Origin: Candidatus Rifleibacteriota bacterium
GTDB taxonomy: Bacteria > Muiribacteriota > UBA6191 > JACPRK01 > JACQZM01
Assembly (NCBI GenBank): GCA_016213885.1
Contig: JACQZM010000475.1
Span: 1-41,692, forward strand
Length of the DNA stretch: 41,692 nt
Reading direction: 5' to 3'
The position numbers were made by a program, and so were the translations under genes. The notes under the pieces are model-generated. The model did no database searches, was not told the DNA's origin, and saw only the letters and a list, made by a program, of their open reading frames with translations. Positions 7,957 through 16,107 of the stretch are shown one piece after another. Numbering within the stretch: position 1 is the stretch's first letter; every line of letters begins with the position of its first letter.

Positions 7957-8697
7957 ATGCCCCGCGTCAACCGGTCCATCATCATTCTGGTCGCGCTCTT
8001 CGTGGTCTACGGGTTCCTCGGCCAGGTGAACCAGGCCGGGGGCCTGGATCCAGCGCTGAGGGCGCTGCGGTTCACCCTGCTGTTCGTGGTGCCCTCGTTC
8101 CTGATCGGGATCGTCCTCCACGAGTTCGCTCACGCTGCGGTGGCCACCTGGCGCGGCGATCCCACTCCCAAGGCGCTGGGACGGCTCACCCTGAACCCGC
8201 TCAAGCACCTGGATCCGCTCGGCACGGCCATGATCTTCCTGGCCGGGTTCGTCTGGGCCAACCCGGTGCCGATCAGCCCCCAGTACTTCAGAAACCCCAA
8301 GCGTGACCTGGCCCTGGCAGCCGGCGCCGGCCCGGCCATGAACGTCACCATCACGGTGCTCTCCATCGTCGCCATCAACGCCTTCGTTCCGGCCTACGAG
8401 CGGGATCCGCTCGCCCTGGCCCGTGGCAGTGCGCTGTTCACGTTCTTGCTCACCCTGGCGCAGATCAACGCGCTGCTGGCCGTGTTCAACCTGATCCCGA
8501 TCCCACCGCTGGACGGAAGCCACTTCATGCGGGTCATCCTCAGCCCCAGGGCGTATTTCACCTATCACCAGAACCAGCTGCTCCTGTCGGCGTTCGGGTT
8601 CGTGCTGCTGCTGGCCGGGTTCTTCGATCCGCTGTTCAAGGCCGTCCAGATGAAGGTCGCGGAGCTCTGCTTGACGCAGTACTGGGGGGTCAACTGA
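7957..8697 (+). CDS. Site-2 protease family M50 zinc metalloprotease (integral membrane)
   Basis: The protein has 246 residues. The zinc motif HEFAH is at residues 55-59 inside a membrane helix, and the third-ligand motif NLIPIPPLDGS comes near residue 180. At least five hydrophobic segments are visible. There is no PDZ domain or extra soluble domain, so this is the compact FtsH-unrelated M50 type (like the YwhC/SREBP minimal group). Such enzymes cleave substrates within the membrane, often releasing anti-sigma factors or signalling proteins. The start has a GAGAGGA ribosome-binding site. The next gene begins 2 bp after the stop, suggesting translational coupling to pilin-type genes; the functional link is unknown. 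Confidence 0.95.
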   Translation: MPRVNRSIIILVALFVVYGFLGQVNQAGGLDPALRALRFTLLFVVPSFLIGIVLHEFAHAAVATWRGDPTPKALGRLTLNPLKHLDPLGTAMIFLAGFVWANPVPISPQYFRNPKRDLALAAGAGPAMNVTITVLSIVAINAFVPAYERDPLALARGSALFTFLLTLAQINALLAVFNLIPIPPLDGSHFMRVILSPRAYFTYHQNQLLLSAFGFVLLLAGFFDPLFKAVQMKVAELCLTQYWGVN

Positions 8698-8699
8698 GC

Positions 8700-9704
8700 G
8701 TGGAGGGTCTTGGCGAGACGATCGGGCTCCTCTTCGAGGTGTTCCTGAAGGCGCCGCCGCTGTTCCACGCCGCCGTGATCGCCATGTTCGCCGGCCTCAC
8801 CGGGAGCTTCATCAACGTGTGCATCTGGCGCATCCCCCGGCGCGAGTCGATCGTCTTTCCCCGCAGCCGATGCACCTCCTGCGGCCACGTCCTCGATCCG
8901 ATCGACCTGATCCCGATCTTGACCTGGCTGGTGACCCGGGGCCACTGCCGCCACTGCGGCGCTCCGGTCAGCTCCCGGTACGTCGTGGTGGAGGCGATCA
9001 ACGTCACGCTCTGGCTCTCGGCCTACCTGGCCCTCGGGATGACCGGACGGTTCTTCTGGACCGGGGTCGGTCTGTCGACGATCCTGGCCGTCACGGGCAT
9101 CTCCCTGATGTCGCGGGAGATCAAGCGCCGCGAGCGAGCCGGGTTCACCTTCATCTCCATCATGCTGACCGCGCTGGTGCTGGCGATCTCCATCGGGCCG
9201 TTCCTGGACCTCACCCGGACCGGCTTCGTGGGCGCCACCAAGAACCAGGAGTACGTCAAGGCGTACGCCCTGGCGATGGAACGGATCGAGGAGATCCGCG
9301 GCATCCCCCCGGCCAACCTCCACTCGGACCGGAAGATCTACATCGAGACGGAGCGGCTCTCCGACAACATCTTCGCCGACGAGGTGCTGGGACAGTACGC
9401 CGAGATGCGGGAGAGCCCCAAGGTGTTCGCCGAGAAGTTCACCGACATCTACACGGACCAGCGCAAGCTGCCCGATCCGGTGATGGAGCGCTTCAAGAGG
9501 GATTTCAAGCGCTACTACGGGTTCGAGTACGAGCTGTACCCGCAAGGGTACGAAGTGTTCAGGCGGATCACCACCGTGGACGAGGTGAAAGACAAGTACG
9601 ACCCGGGCCGGACGATCAGGAAGGTCAAGGTGACCGTGGAGATCAACTCCAAGGTGACCAAGGGCCGCAAGATCGAGCTCGAGTCGCTGATGTCGGAGGG
9701 GTAG
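8700..9704 (+). CDS. Prepilin-peptidase N-terminal domain fused in frame to a pseudopilin
   Basis: The protein has 334 residues with a GTG start. Residues 20-100 match the N-terminal domain of type IV prepilin peptidases: a first membrane helix ending GSFINVCIWRIPR and two CxxC knuckles (Cys58/61, Cys83/86), then PVSSRYVVVEAI. Two more hydrophobic segments follow, but where the A24 peptidase core with its catalytic aspartates should begin, the sequence becomes MSREIKRRERAGFTFISIML, a class III prepilin leader (Gly148/Phe149; position +5 is Ser153 rather than Glu). It is followed by a pilin-type helix and EYVKAYALAMERIEEIR, typical of GspI/PilV-like minor pilins. The protease domain is absent. 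Met137 (ATG 9108) could be an independent start, making this a truncated peptidase gene overlapping an intact pseudopilin. Confidence 0.8.
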   Translation: MEGLGETIGLLFEVFLKAPPLFHAAVIAMFAGLTGSFINVCIWRIPRRESIVFPRSRCTSCGHVLDPIDLIPILTWLVTRGHCRHCGAPVSSRYVVVEAINVTLWLSAYLALGMTGRFFWTGVGLSTILAVTGISLMSREIKRRERAGFTFISIMLTALVLAISIGPFLDLTRTGFVGATKNQEYVKAYALAMERIEEIRGIPPANLHSDRKIYIETERLSDNIFADEVLGQYAEMRESPKVFAEKFTDIYTDQRKLPDPVMERFKRDFKRYYGFEYELYPQGYEVFRRITTVDEVKDKYDPGRTIRKVKVTVEINSKVTKGRKIELESLMSEG

Positions 9705-10366
9705 TGAGACCGGAGTCGACCCGACAGGAGAACCGGCGCCCGCGAGCGTTCACGCTGCTCGAGGTCCTGATGGCGTTCCTGTCGGGGTCGATCCTCATCG
9801 GCATCATCTACTTCTTCTTCTTCGGGATGTACCGCACGTCTGGCAAGGCGCTCGACAAGATGGACCTGAACGGCATCGCGGAGCTCGCCATCGACACCCT
9901 GACCCGCGACCTGAGGATGACCTACACGTTCAACGAGGTGAAGCCCGACCGGCTGACGATCCAGCGACTGCCCGGGGAAGAGATCCAGTCGGGCCAGGGC
10001 TTCTCCGTGGACCAGCTCCACCTGAAGGCCGTGGAGTACGCTCTCGTGAAGGGAGAGCAGCGAGCCAAGCTGGTCCGCAAGGAGGGGATGGCCGACGCCG
10101 GCAAGGTCATCTTCGAGGTGGACGACGCGGCCAAGGAGATCTTCACGGCCTACGTCCTCGACGTGCCGCAGGAGAAGGGCGACCAGTTCCCACGCTTCCA
10201 TGTCTTCGACACGGTCGGCCAGCCCTCGGGCGAGCTGAAGCGGATCACGCTGGTGCGCGTCAGTCTGGCGCTGAAGATCGCCAATGATCGCATCCACGTG
10301 ATCTCCAAGGTCTTCCTCCCGCTGGCCTACAACAACACGCTCCAGGCCAACTGGAACGTGGAGTGA
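9704..10366 (+). CDS. Pseudopilin, GspJ/PilW-like
   Basis: The GTG start overlaps the previous stop by one base (TAGTG), and the ribosome-binding site GGAGGGG lies inside the upstream gene. The 220-residue protein has a short basic leader, then RAFTLLEVLMAF: a prepilin cleavage site (Ala before Phe, Glu at +5), followed by a strongly hydrophobic helix (GSILIGIIYFFFFG). The start of the soluble part, LAIDTLTRDLRMTYTF, is the usual GspJ/PilW region after the helix. The C-terminal 180 residues form a beta-rich head without cysteines. Pseudopilins of this class cap the pseudopilus of type II secretion or type IV pilus machines in the inner membrane. No ATPase, secretin or platform gene is in the window. 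Confidence 0.88.
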   Translation: MRPESTRQENRRPRAFTLLEVLMAFLSGSILIGIIYFFFFGMYRTSGKALDKMDLNGIAELAIDTLTRDLRMTYTFNEVKPDRLTIQRLPGEEIQSGQGFSVDQLHLKAVEYALVKGEQRAKLVRKEGMADAGKVIFEVDDAAKEIFTAYVLDVPQEKGDQFPRFHVFDTVGQPSGELKRITLVRVSLALKIANDRIHVISKVFLPLAYNNTLQANWNVE

Positions 10367-10453
10367 CCCCTGGGGCCGGGCACGTCGCGAGAAGTACGGT
10401 GTCGATCCGGACGAACCACTGCCTCCGGGCGATTCCTGACGGAAAGATCCATG

Positions 10454-10483
10454 ATGACCCGACCGCCGCGGGACGGGTATAAT
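10454..10483 (+). promoter_or_regulatory. Candidate promoter for the alkaline-phosphatase-superfamily gene
   Basis: ATGACC (10454-10459, 4/6) and a perfect TATAAT (10478-10483) are 18 bp apart, about 107 bp upstream of the ATG at 10591. The sequence around the -10 (GGGTATAATGCCC) resembles the one ahead of the site-2 protease gene. Confidence 0.5.
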
Positions 10484-10590
10484 GCCCTCTCTCGATCCGG
10501 TGCCAGGCGTCCGGTCGGCCACGGGTCCGACGGGCGCCGGCTACCGACCGGTCGTGACCGTCGCAGGGCCCCAGGGCCGAAAACCGATCC

Positions 10591-12600
10591 ATGAAAGCCA
10601 TACCCAGCTCCCCCGGCCGCGCGCTGTTGCTCGCTCTCGCTCTCGTCCTCTGCGACCTCATCGGAGCCGCCAGCCGGTGCGGTGCCGCCAGCGAGGCCAG
10701 CGGCACCGCCGGTCAGAAGTCCTTCGACTACACCGAGGTGGACGCCTGGGTCTCGAGCGGCCAGTACGAGAAGGCTGCCCGGCCGCTCTGCGACGGCGCC
10801 GTCACCGGCGTCACCTCGGACCTGCTGAACCGTGCCGGCATGGGCCTCCACTGCGGCAACTCGGGCCAGATCAAGCTGGCGCTGTGCTGTATCGGCAAGG
10901 CCGTGGAGATGGAGCCGACCAGCGTGTACCTCCGGTTCAACCTGGCGGTCACCTACTGGAACGGCGGCTACGTCAAGGAGGCCAAGGCGGAGTGCGAGAA
11001 GGTCCTCTCCCAGGACCCGGGCAACGCCCAGGCGCTCCAGATCTTGCAGCGGATCGAGAAGACCGACTACTCGTCGAAGATCCATGCCTCCGAAGTGAAG
11101 CGACGCAAGGTGGTCTTCAAGCTGACCGAGCGCACCGGCCTCACGCCGCGACTGGCCGGCTCGTGGGATGCCGAGGGCAAGCTCGATCAGTTCAACGGAT
11201 GGAAGTCCGTGCCGATGACGGCCGTGCAGACCACGGGAGAGAAGACCGTGTTCCGGAGCGAGGTGGCCCTCCACACCGAGACCGGAAACTGGTACTCCGC
11301 CGTCGTCTACGACGGCTCGACCCGGGCGACGGCGCCGACCACGCACAGCCCCGTCGAGCGGGGGCCGCTCGATGGAGAGCCGCTCTACCTGCGTCGATTC
11401 CCGGTCTATCCGGTCACGACGGAGCCGTTGCAGATCGTGCTGAACGACTTCCAGGTGCAGCGGCCCGCGAAGTTTCTCCGACCGCGCCGGCAGCTGGTTC
11501 CGCCGGCCGCCCCCTCCGACGGGCCGCCCCGGACGCTGCTGATCTGCGTCGATTCCGACACGTGGCAGATCGTGATGCCGCTGGTGAAGGCGGGGTGCAT
11601 GCCACGGCTCGCACAGCTCATGGCCGCGGGCAGCTACGGCGAGATCTTCTCGGATCCGCCCATCTCCACCATCATCTTCGACCGGTTGAGCTTCGGCACG
11701 TCCGGCACCTTCGGCTGGTTCGACTATGTGCGGGATTCCATAGAGACGCTGAAGGAGCGGGGGCTCGACCTGATCCACGCCGGCAACGTGGCCGGCACGA
11801 TGAACACCTGGAAGCGGCTCGGCCAGGGCGACCAGCCCACGGTCTACATCTCCTGGGCGGAGCAGCTCTTCTACGACAAGGGCGGCGTCGAGACCGTGGA
11901 GACGGTTCAGGCCAGGTCGACCGACACCGTGGTGGGCGGTCTGACCGCGCCGGAGCGCAACGTGAAGATCTGGGGGCTCCTCGATCACACGGAGGTGCCC
12001 AGGCCGGAGAAGCCCAGCTACTCCGACACGGTGGCGGAGGAGCTGATCGACGTCGGCCTCAAGCGGTTCGGAGAGGCCACGGAGCTCCTGAAGCGCCGAC
12101 AGCCCCGGGTGATGTTCGTCCACTTCGGTTTCGTCGACACGTCGTTCCATCTGTTCTGGGACGCCATGGACCCCGACGTGGCCTTCCTGAGCTCGGGCTT
12201 CAAGACGCCCCGCCGGCACGCCAGGGTGATCGAGAACCTCCACCGCCTGCTGGACCTCTTCATCGGCGACTTCGCCGCCGAGAGCTGGGAGAAGGGTGGC
12301 AACATCATCGTCTTCTCCGACCACGGGGCCACCGGTGGCTTCGCCAAGAGCTGGCTCGGTCATGTGCCCCAGGGGATGATCGTGGCTGCGGGTCCGTCGT
12401 TCGCCAGGGGGGTCTCCCTCACGCCGCCGCCGGACATCTCGTCGATCGTCCCGACGGTCTTCGGCATCTACGGGCTCAAGCTGCCGCCGGTCTACACCGG
12501 GAAGCCGCTCCCGTGCCTGGCGCCCCGGCCTGGCGTGGCGACGCGCTCCGGCGACAAGCCAGCGGCCCGGCCGTCGCCGGCCGAGCCGGCGGCTCACTGA
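10591..12600 (+). CDS. Secreted TPR / carbohydrate-module / alkaline-phosphatase-superfamily protein
   Basis: The protein has 669 residues. A signal peptide (ALLLALALVLCDLIGAA) is followed by two or three TPR-like repeats (about 45-165), then a strand-rich module (about 170-270, with LAGSWDAEGKLDQFNGW) resembling a CBM48/AMPK-type glycan-binding fold. The C-terminal half (about 305-640) belongs to the alkaline phosphatase/phosphodiesterase superfamily: LLICVDSDTW (metal Asp), PPISTIIFDRLSFG (nucleophile Thr position), FVDTSFHLFW (D-x3-H ligands) and FSDHG. It should hydrolyse a phosphomonoester or diester outside the cytoplasm, perhaps on a glycan. Its 3' end overlaps the convergent DUF1848 frame by 125 bp; the conserved domain itself ends near 12510. 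The substrate is not predictable, and this domain order is unfamiliar to me. Confidence 0.85.
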   Translation: MKAIPSSPGRALLLALALVLCDLIGAASRCGAASEASGTAGQKSFDYTEVDAWVSSGQYEKAARPLCDGAVTGVTSDLLNRAGMGLHCGNSGQIKLALCCIGKAVEMEPTSVYLRFNLAVTYWNGGYVKEAKAECEKVLSQDPGNAQALQILQRIEKTDYSSKIHASEVKRRKVVFKLTERTGLTPRLAGSWDAEGKLDQFNGWKSVPMTAVQTTGEKTVFRSEVALHTETGNWYSAVVYDGSTRATAPTTHSPVERGPLDGEPLYLRRFPVYPVTTEPLQIVLNDFQVQRPAKFLRPRRQLVPPAAPSDGPPRTLLICVDSDTWQIVMPLVKAGCMPRLAQLMAAGSYGEIFSDPPISTIIFDRLSFGTSGTFGWFDYVRDSIETLKERGLDLIHAGNVAGTMNTWKRLGQGDQPTVYISWAEQLFYDKGGVETVETVQARSTDTVVGGLTAPERNVKIWGLLDHTEVPRPEKPSYSDTVAEELIDVGLKRFGEATELLKRRQPRVMFVHFGFVDTSFHLFWDAMDPDVAFLSSGFKTPRRHARVIENLHRLLDLFIGDFAAESWEKGGNIIVFSDHGATGGFAKSWLGHVPQGMIVAAGPSFARGVSLTPPPDISSIVPTVFGIYGLKLPPVYTGKPLPCLAPRPGVATRSGDKPAARPSPAEPAAH

Positions 12601-13507
12601 CCCCGGCGGCGTCGGTCAGGTCGCCCTCGATGGCGTTGGTCCCCGGATCGTGGCCGGCGAGTCGCCTGGTCGCCAGCTCGGGCGACTGCGTGGCGTAGCA
12701 GTACCGACACCCGTGGGCGCAGGTGTTCGGCGTGCCGATGTCACGGCTCACGGCGCACAGGCACGCCTCGCGCTGGCCGCGATCCCTCCCCTGGGCCACC
12801 GTGATGTCGTGGAGCCTCGCGAGCAGGCCGGCGTCGATGCAGCCGCCGGGCCGGACACCACACCGGGTCCGGTCTTCGGGCTCGGCGCACGATCGGATCT
12901 CCATGTCGAAACCGACCGCCAGAGCGCTCAGCTCCTTCAGGAGCTCGTCCATCCCGGGGCGCTCCGACGCCGTCCAGTCCACGCGGTGGCTCTCGTCCTG
13001 GATCGTCGCCATGTTCCGCTCGGCCTTCCTGTACCGGTCCACCAGGCTGACCACGACACGCCGGGTCCGGCCGGCCAGTCGGCGGGCCAGCCGCTCGAAC
13101 CGTCGCGCGTGGTAGGCGAAGTCCGTGGCTCTCGAGACGATGATCGGATCGTAGCGCCACACCACCAGGCCGCTGCCCACCCGGTCGGCCAGGTCGAGGA
13201 ACGTCCGGATCCGATCTTCCAGCGGTGGCACGTGGGGCTCGAAGCAGGCGGGGTAGTCGTTGAGCGTGAACTGGAAGACGAAGCGGTAGCCGCCTCGCCT
13301 CAGCGTTTCCAGGTGAGGCAGCATCGGCGCCGGGTTCTTGGACCAGAACACCAGGACATCCACGTCCTGGGGCAACAGGGAGACCCGGCGGATCTGGTCC
13401 CTTCTGAACGGATTGGCCACCATGGAATGGCCGGCCCGGATCCGGTTCATGAACCATCTGGTGTAGAACGCGGGGATGTCGGTGCGCCGGCTGGCGCTGA
13501 TGATCAT
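12476..13507 (-). CDS. DUF1848 family, radical-SAM-like protein
   Basis: The protein has 343 residues and begins MIISASRRTDIPAFY, the usual opening of the DUF1848 family; further conserved stretches are LVFWSKNPAP, FQFTLNDY and VVWRYDPII. Near residue 265 lies CAHGCRYCYA, a C-x3-C-x2-C motif able to hold a 4Fe-4S cluster with SAM, unusually placed near the C-terminus as in this family. The enzymatic role of the family is not established. The last ~50 residues are a Pro/Ala/Arg tail over the 3' end of the convergent phosphatase-superfamily gene, so the natural C-terminus was probably shorter. It starts 21 bp after the SUMF1 gene and is likely co-transcribed with it. Confidence 0.88.
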   Translation of the reverse strand: MIISASRRTDIPAFYTRWFMNRIRAGHSMVANPFRRDQIRRVSLLPQDVDVLVFWSKNPAPMLPHLETLRRGGYRFVFQFTLNDYPACFEPHVPPLEDRIRTFLDLADRVGSGLVVWRYDPIIVSRATDFAYHARRFERLARRLAGRTRRVVVSLVDRYRKAERNMATIQDESHRVDWTASERPGMDELLKELSALAVGFDMEIRSCAEPEDRTRCGVRPGGCIDAGLLARLHDITVAQGRDRGQREACLCAVSRDIGTPNTCAHGCRYCYATQSPELATRRLAGHDPGTNAIEGDLTDAAGVSEPPARPATAGPLACRRSASPRQAGAPGTGAASRCRPAAA

Positions 13508-13528
13508 GCTGACCCCGACCGGGCGCCG

Positions 13529-14629
13529 TTACTTCTTGGATCTGGCACAACGGAACCCCGTGGCGCAGTCCCGCCCCCCGACCTCCAGCTTGGCCCGGAC
13601 CACCGACCTGGTGGCCGCCTCGAAGCTGGCGAACGACCCGCCGCGAACCACGTGGGCCGCTCCGGTCGCCGGGCCCTGGGGGTTCCTGGCCGGGCTCTGG
13701 GCATAGTAGTCCTTGCCGTACCAGGCGGAGCACCACTCGGCCACGTTGCCCGCCGCGTCGAACAGGCCGTAGGGGCTCTTGCCCGCCGGGTAGCTGCCCA
13801 CCGGGGCGGCCCACCCGTGACCGTCGTCCACGGAGACCATGGCGAACGCCAGGTGGAACTCCCGGTACCCGCGACGGTCGCCCAGGTTCAGCGTCTTGCC
13901 GTCGGCGGCCGGCTCCGATCCCCACGGGTACAGACGGCCGTCGGTGCCGCGGGCCGCCTTCTCCCACTCGGCCTCGGTCGGAAGCCGCTTTCCGGCCCAG
14001 ATGCAGAACGCCTGCGCATCATCCCAGGTCACGTGGACCACCGGATGCTCCGCCTTGCCCTCGATGCTCGACCCCGGCCCCTGGGGATGAAGCCGGTCGA
14101 AACCCGGCAACGGCGTCCAGTGACGTCCGTCCCAGCACGAGGACTGGTTCTCCACCTCCGATCGGGTGCGATAGCCCGTGGCCTTGACGAACTGCTCGAA
14201 CCGCCGGTTGGTCACCTCGTGGATGCCGATCTCGAACTCGTCCAGGTACACCTTGTGCTCCGGCTTCAGGTCAGGCTCGCCCAGGTTGGAGCCCATGGCG
14301 AACTCCCCGGCGTTGACCGTCACCATGCGCTCGTCGTCGATCGTGCCGCCGCTGCCGGGGACGATGGCGACCGGCGACGCCGATGCCACCGGGCCGATCA
14401 CGACCGCCTGGGTCGACGGCCCCGATGGGGGCAAAGGAGGCGCTCCCGCCGGGATCGAGGCGGGCATGGGAGAGTGCAGCGGGCCGTGTTGCCCCTGATG
14501 GGAGCCCGGGTCCGAGGCCAGGGAGTCGACCCCTGCGGGGCCCATCCCGAGCAGAGCGATCCCGACCATGAGAACGACGAGGGCGTGCCGGCAGCGACCG
14601 GGGAAGCGAGCGACTGTGCTGTGGTTCAT
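13529..14629 (-). CDS. Secreted SUMF1/FGE-sulfatase-domain protein (non-FGE type)
   Basis: The protein has 366 residues. ATG 14629 opens a membrane or signal segment (HALVVLMVGIALLGMG), then a 75-residue Pro/Ser linker. The SUMF1 domain spans about residues 110-366: VNAGEFAMGSN, IGIHEVTNRRFEQFV, HPVVHVTWDDAQAFC, RLPTEAEWEKAARG, SPYGLFDAAGNVAEWC and HVVRGGSFASF, ending FRCARS. True formylglycine-generating enzymes carry catalytic cysteines just after the VRGGS motif; here that region is ASFEAATRSVVRA without cysteine, so FGE activity is unlikely. It is more probably a structural or ligand-binding SUMF1 protein of the envelope. The frame is open upstream of 14629, but that part is Arg/Gly noise over galT. 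It lies 105 bp after galT. Confidence 0.9.
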   Translation of the reverse strand: MNHSTVARFPGRCRHALVVLMVGIALLGMGPAGVDSLASDPGSHQGQHGPLHSPMPASIPAGAPPLPPSGPSTQAVVIGPVASASPVAIVPGSGGTIDDERMVTVNAGEFAMGSNLGEPDLKPEHKVYLDEFEIGIHEVTNRRFEQFVKATGYRTRSEVENQSSCWDGRHWTPLPGFDRLHPQGPGSSIEGKAEHPVVHVTWDDAQAFCIWAGKRLPTEAEWEKAARGTDGRLYPWGSEPAADGKTLNLGDRRGYREFHLAFAMVSVDDGHGWAAPVGSYPAGKSPYGLFDAAGNVAEWCSAWYGKDYYAQSPARNPQGPATGAAHVVRGGSFASFEAATRSVVRAKLEVGGRDCATGFRCARSKK

Positions 14630-14733
14630 GATGGCCGAGTTTAGCCCCAAGTCGAGGACGAGGCAACGGAAAACCGTGCCCCGACGCGACACCCTACCAG
14701 GTCCAGCGAACCAGGCCCAGGATGCTGGATCGA

Positions 14734-15741
14734 TCAGGGCTCCGTGGGCCCGGCCTGCTCCCGCAGGAACCGGGCGCTCTCCTCGGGAAGCGCCGTGTTG
14801 ATGTACATCCCGCTGCCCAGCTCGAAGCCGGCGATGCTCGTCACCCGGGGCACCACGGACAGGTACCAGTGGTAGTACTGACACCCCCGGGCGCTCTCCG
14901 GGACCGACCGGATGGCCAGGTTGTAGTCGGGGTCGTTGAGCCCGCCGTGGATCTTGAACAGGATGGTGCGCAGCGTCCGGGCGAGCAGCGGCAACTCCCC
15001 GTCCGTCAACTCGGAGAAGCTGGCGGTGTGACGCTTCGGACAGATCCAGATGTGGAACGGCGAGTAGGCGGCGAACGGCACGTAGGCGACGAACGCCTCG
15101 TTCTCGAGCACGATGCGCTCTCCGGCCTCGAGCTCCTCTCGCAGCAGATGGCAGTAGACGCATTCGCCATTATCGTCGTAGAAAGCGACCGCCGTGGCCA
15201 CCCGGTTGCGGATCTGTTCCGGGACCACCGGCGTGGCCACGATCTGCGAGTGGGGGTGCTCCTGGGAGCACCCCGCGGCCGGGCCGTGGTTCTTGAAGAT
15301 CACCACGTAGCCCACCCTCGGATCGGCCTGCAGCTTGCTGGCCCTGATCCGGTAGGCCAGGAGGACGTCGTCCACCTCGTGCTCCGACATCAGCGCCAGG
15401 GACAGGTCGTGCCTGCGGTGCTCCACCACGACCTCGTGGTAGCCGAAGCCGGCCTGCTTGCGGAAGGCGCCGGTGGACCAGCGGCGGGACGTCTCATGGT
15501 CCGCCAGCGCCGGGAACTTGTTGGGAACCACCCTGACCGCCCACCCGTCGTCGCCTGGGAGCAGCAGCATCGATCGCTCCGTCAGGTCCTCGTTCCCCGG
15601 GCAGAACGGGCAGGTCAGCGAGTGGAGCGCCCGACTCCGGTGACGCCGCTCATCGGGGCGGAAATCCTCGGGTCTGCGGGCCCGTTCCGTGGCGTAGACG
15701 ATCCACTCCCGGGTGGCCAGGTTCAAACGAAGCTCAGGCAC
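14734..15741 (-). CDS. galT: Galactose-1-phosphate uridylyltransferase
   Basis: The protein has 335 residues from a GTG start (MPELRLNLATREWIVYATER). It has the N-terminal zinc pair CPFC (Cys44/47), the nucleotide-contact segment VPNKFPAL, and the active site HPHSQ with His162-Pro-His164, where His164 carries the uridylyl group. A second half follows (CVYCHLL, FHIWICPKRHTASF). It transfers UMP from UDP-glucose to galactose-1-phosphate in the cytoplasm (Leloir pathway), and bacterial relatives can also act on other sugar phosphates. It starts 60 bp after the CDGSH gene. No galK or galE is in the window, so its role in making UDP-sugar precursors for the nearby glucan genes is inference. Confidence 0.93.
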   Translation of the reverse strand: MPELRLNLATREWIVYATERARRPEDFRPDERRHRSRALHSLTCPFCPGNEDLTERSMLLLPGDDGWAVRVVPNKFPALADHETSRRWSTGAFRKQAGFGYHEVVVEHRRHDLSLALMSEHEVDDVLLAYRIRASKLQADPRVGYVVIFKNHGPAAGCSQEHPHSQIVATPVVPEQIRNRVATAVAFYDDNGECVYCHLLREELEAGERIVLENEAFVAYVPFAAYSPFHIWICPKRHTASFSELTDGELPLLARTLRTILFKIHGGLNDPDYNLAIRSVPESARGCQYYHWYLSVVPRVTSIAGFELGSGMYINTALPEESARFLREQAGPTEP

Positions 15742-15801
15742 GATGCACCTCGATGGGCCCGGTCACGGCGTGCCCGGCTCGAAGCCGGAGCGAGTGGTGG
15801 T

Positions 15802-16050
15802 TCACGCTTCTTCCGGCAGCTTCCTGTGGGTCCCGTCGCAGAACGGCGGGTTGCTGGTGTGCTTGCACAGACACAGAGTGTGCTTCCCCTTGGCCTCCAC
15901 CTTGAACATGGTCGACTTGAGGCCGCTGCCCTTGTGAGAGCCGTCGCAGAACGGCTGGTTCTTCGAGAGCCCGCAGGTGCACCAGTAGTAGGTGCCCGGC
16001 TCCAGCTCGATGACCACGGGGTTCCGTCCAGCGACGCTCGGCTTGGCCAC
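15802..16050 (-). CDS. Double CDGSH iron-sulfur domain protein
   Basis: This 82-residue protein has two CDGSH modules: CTCGLSKNQPFCDGSH (about 24-39) and CLCKHTSNPPFCDGTH (about 60-75). Each has the C-x-C ... C-D-G-S/T-H ligand set of a 3Cys-1His 2Fe-2S cluster. Tandem small CDGSH proteins of this length are common in bacteria and are soluble redox or cluster-transfer proteins. The GTG start has a strong ribosome-binding site (GAGGAGGGA). It lies directly upstream of galT on the same strand, 60 bp away, so the two may share a transcript; no metabolic link is known. Confidence 0.95.
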   Translation of the reverse strand: MAKPSVAGRNPVVIELEPGTYYWCTCGLSKNQPFCDGSHKGSGLKSTMFKVEAKGKHTLCLCKHTSNPPFCDGTHRKLPEEA

Positions 16051-16107
16051 GGGTCCCTCCTCGGATCGAATCCCGTCGGTGCCCGCCCGGTCGGGTCGGT
16101 CGCTACT

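Noticed and set aside
13529..14629. Calling the SUMF1 protein a formylglycine-generating enzyme
   Set aside because: The region after VRGGS lacks the catalytic cysteines, and no sulfatase gene is nearby.
14630..15163. Upstream extension of the SUMF1 frame
   Set aside because: It runs antisense-frame through galT on the same strand and reads as Arg/Gly/Ala noise; ATG 14629 leads directly into a signal segment.
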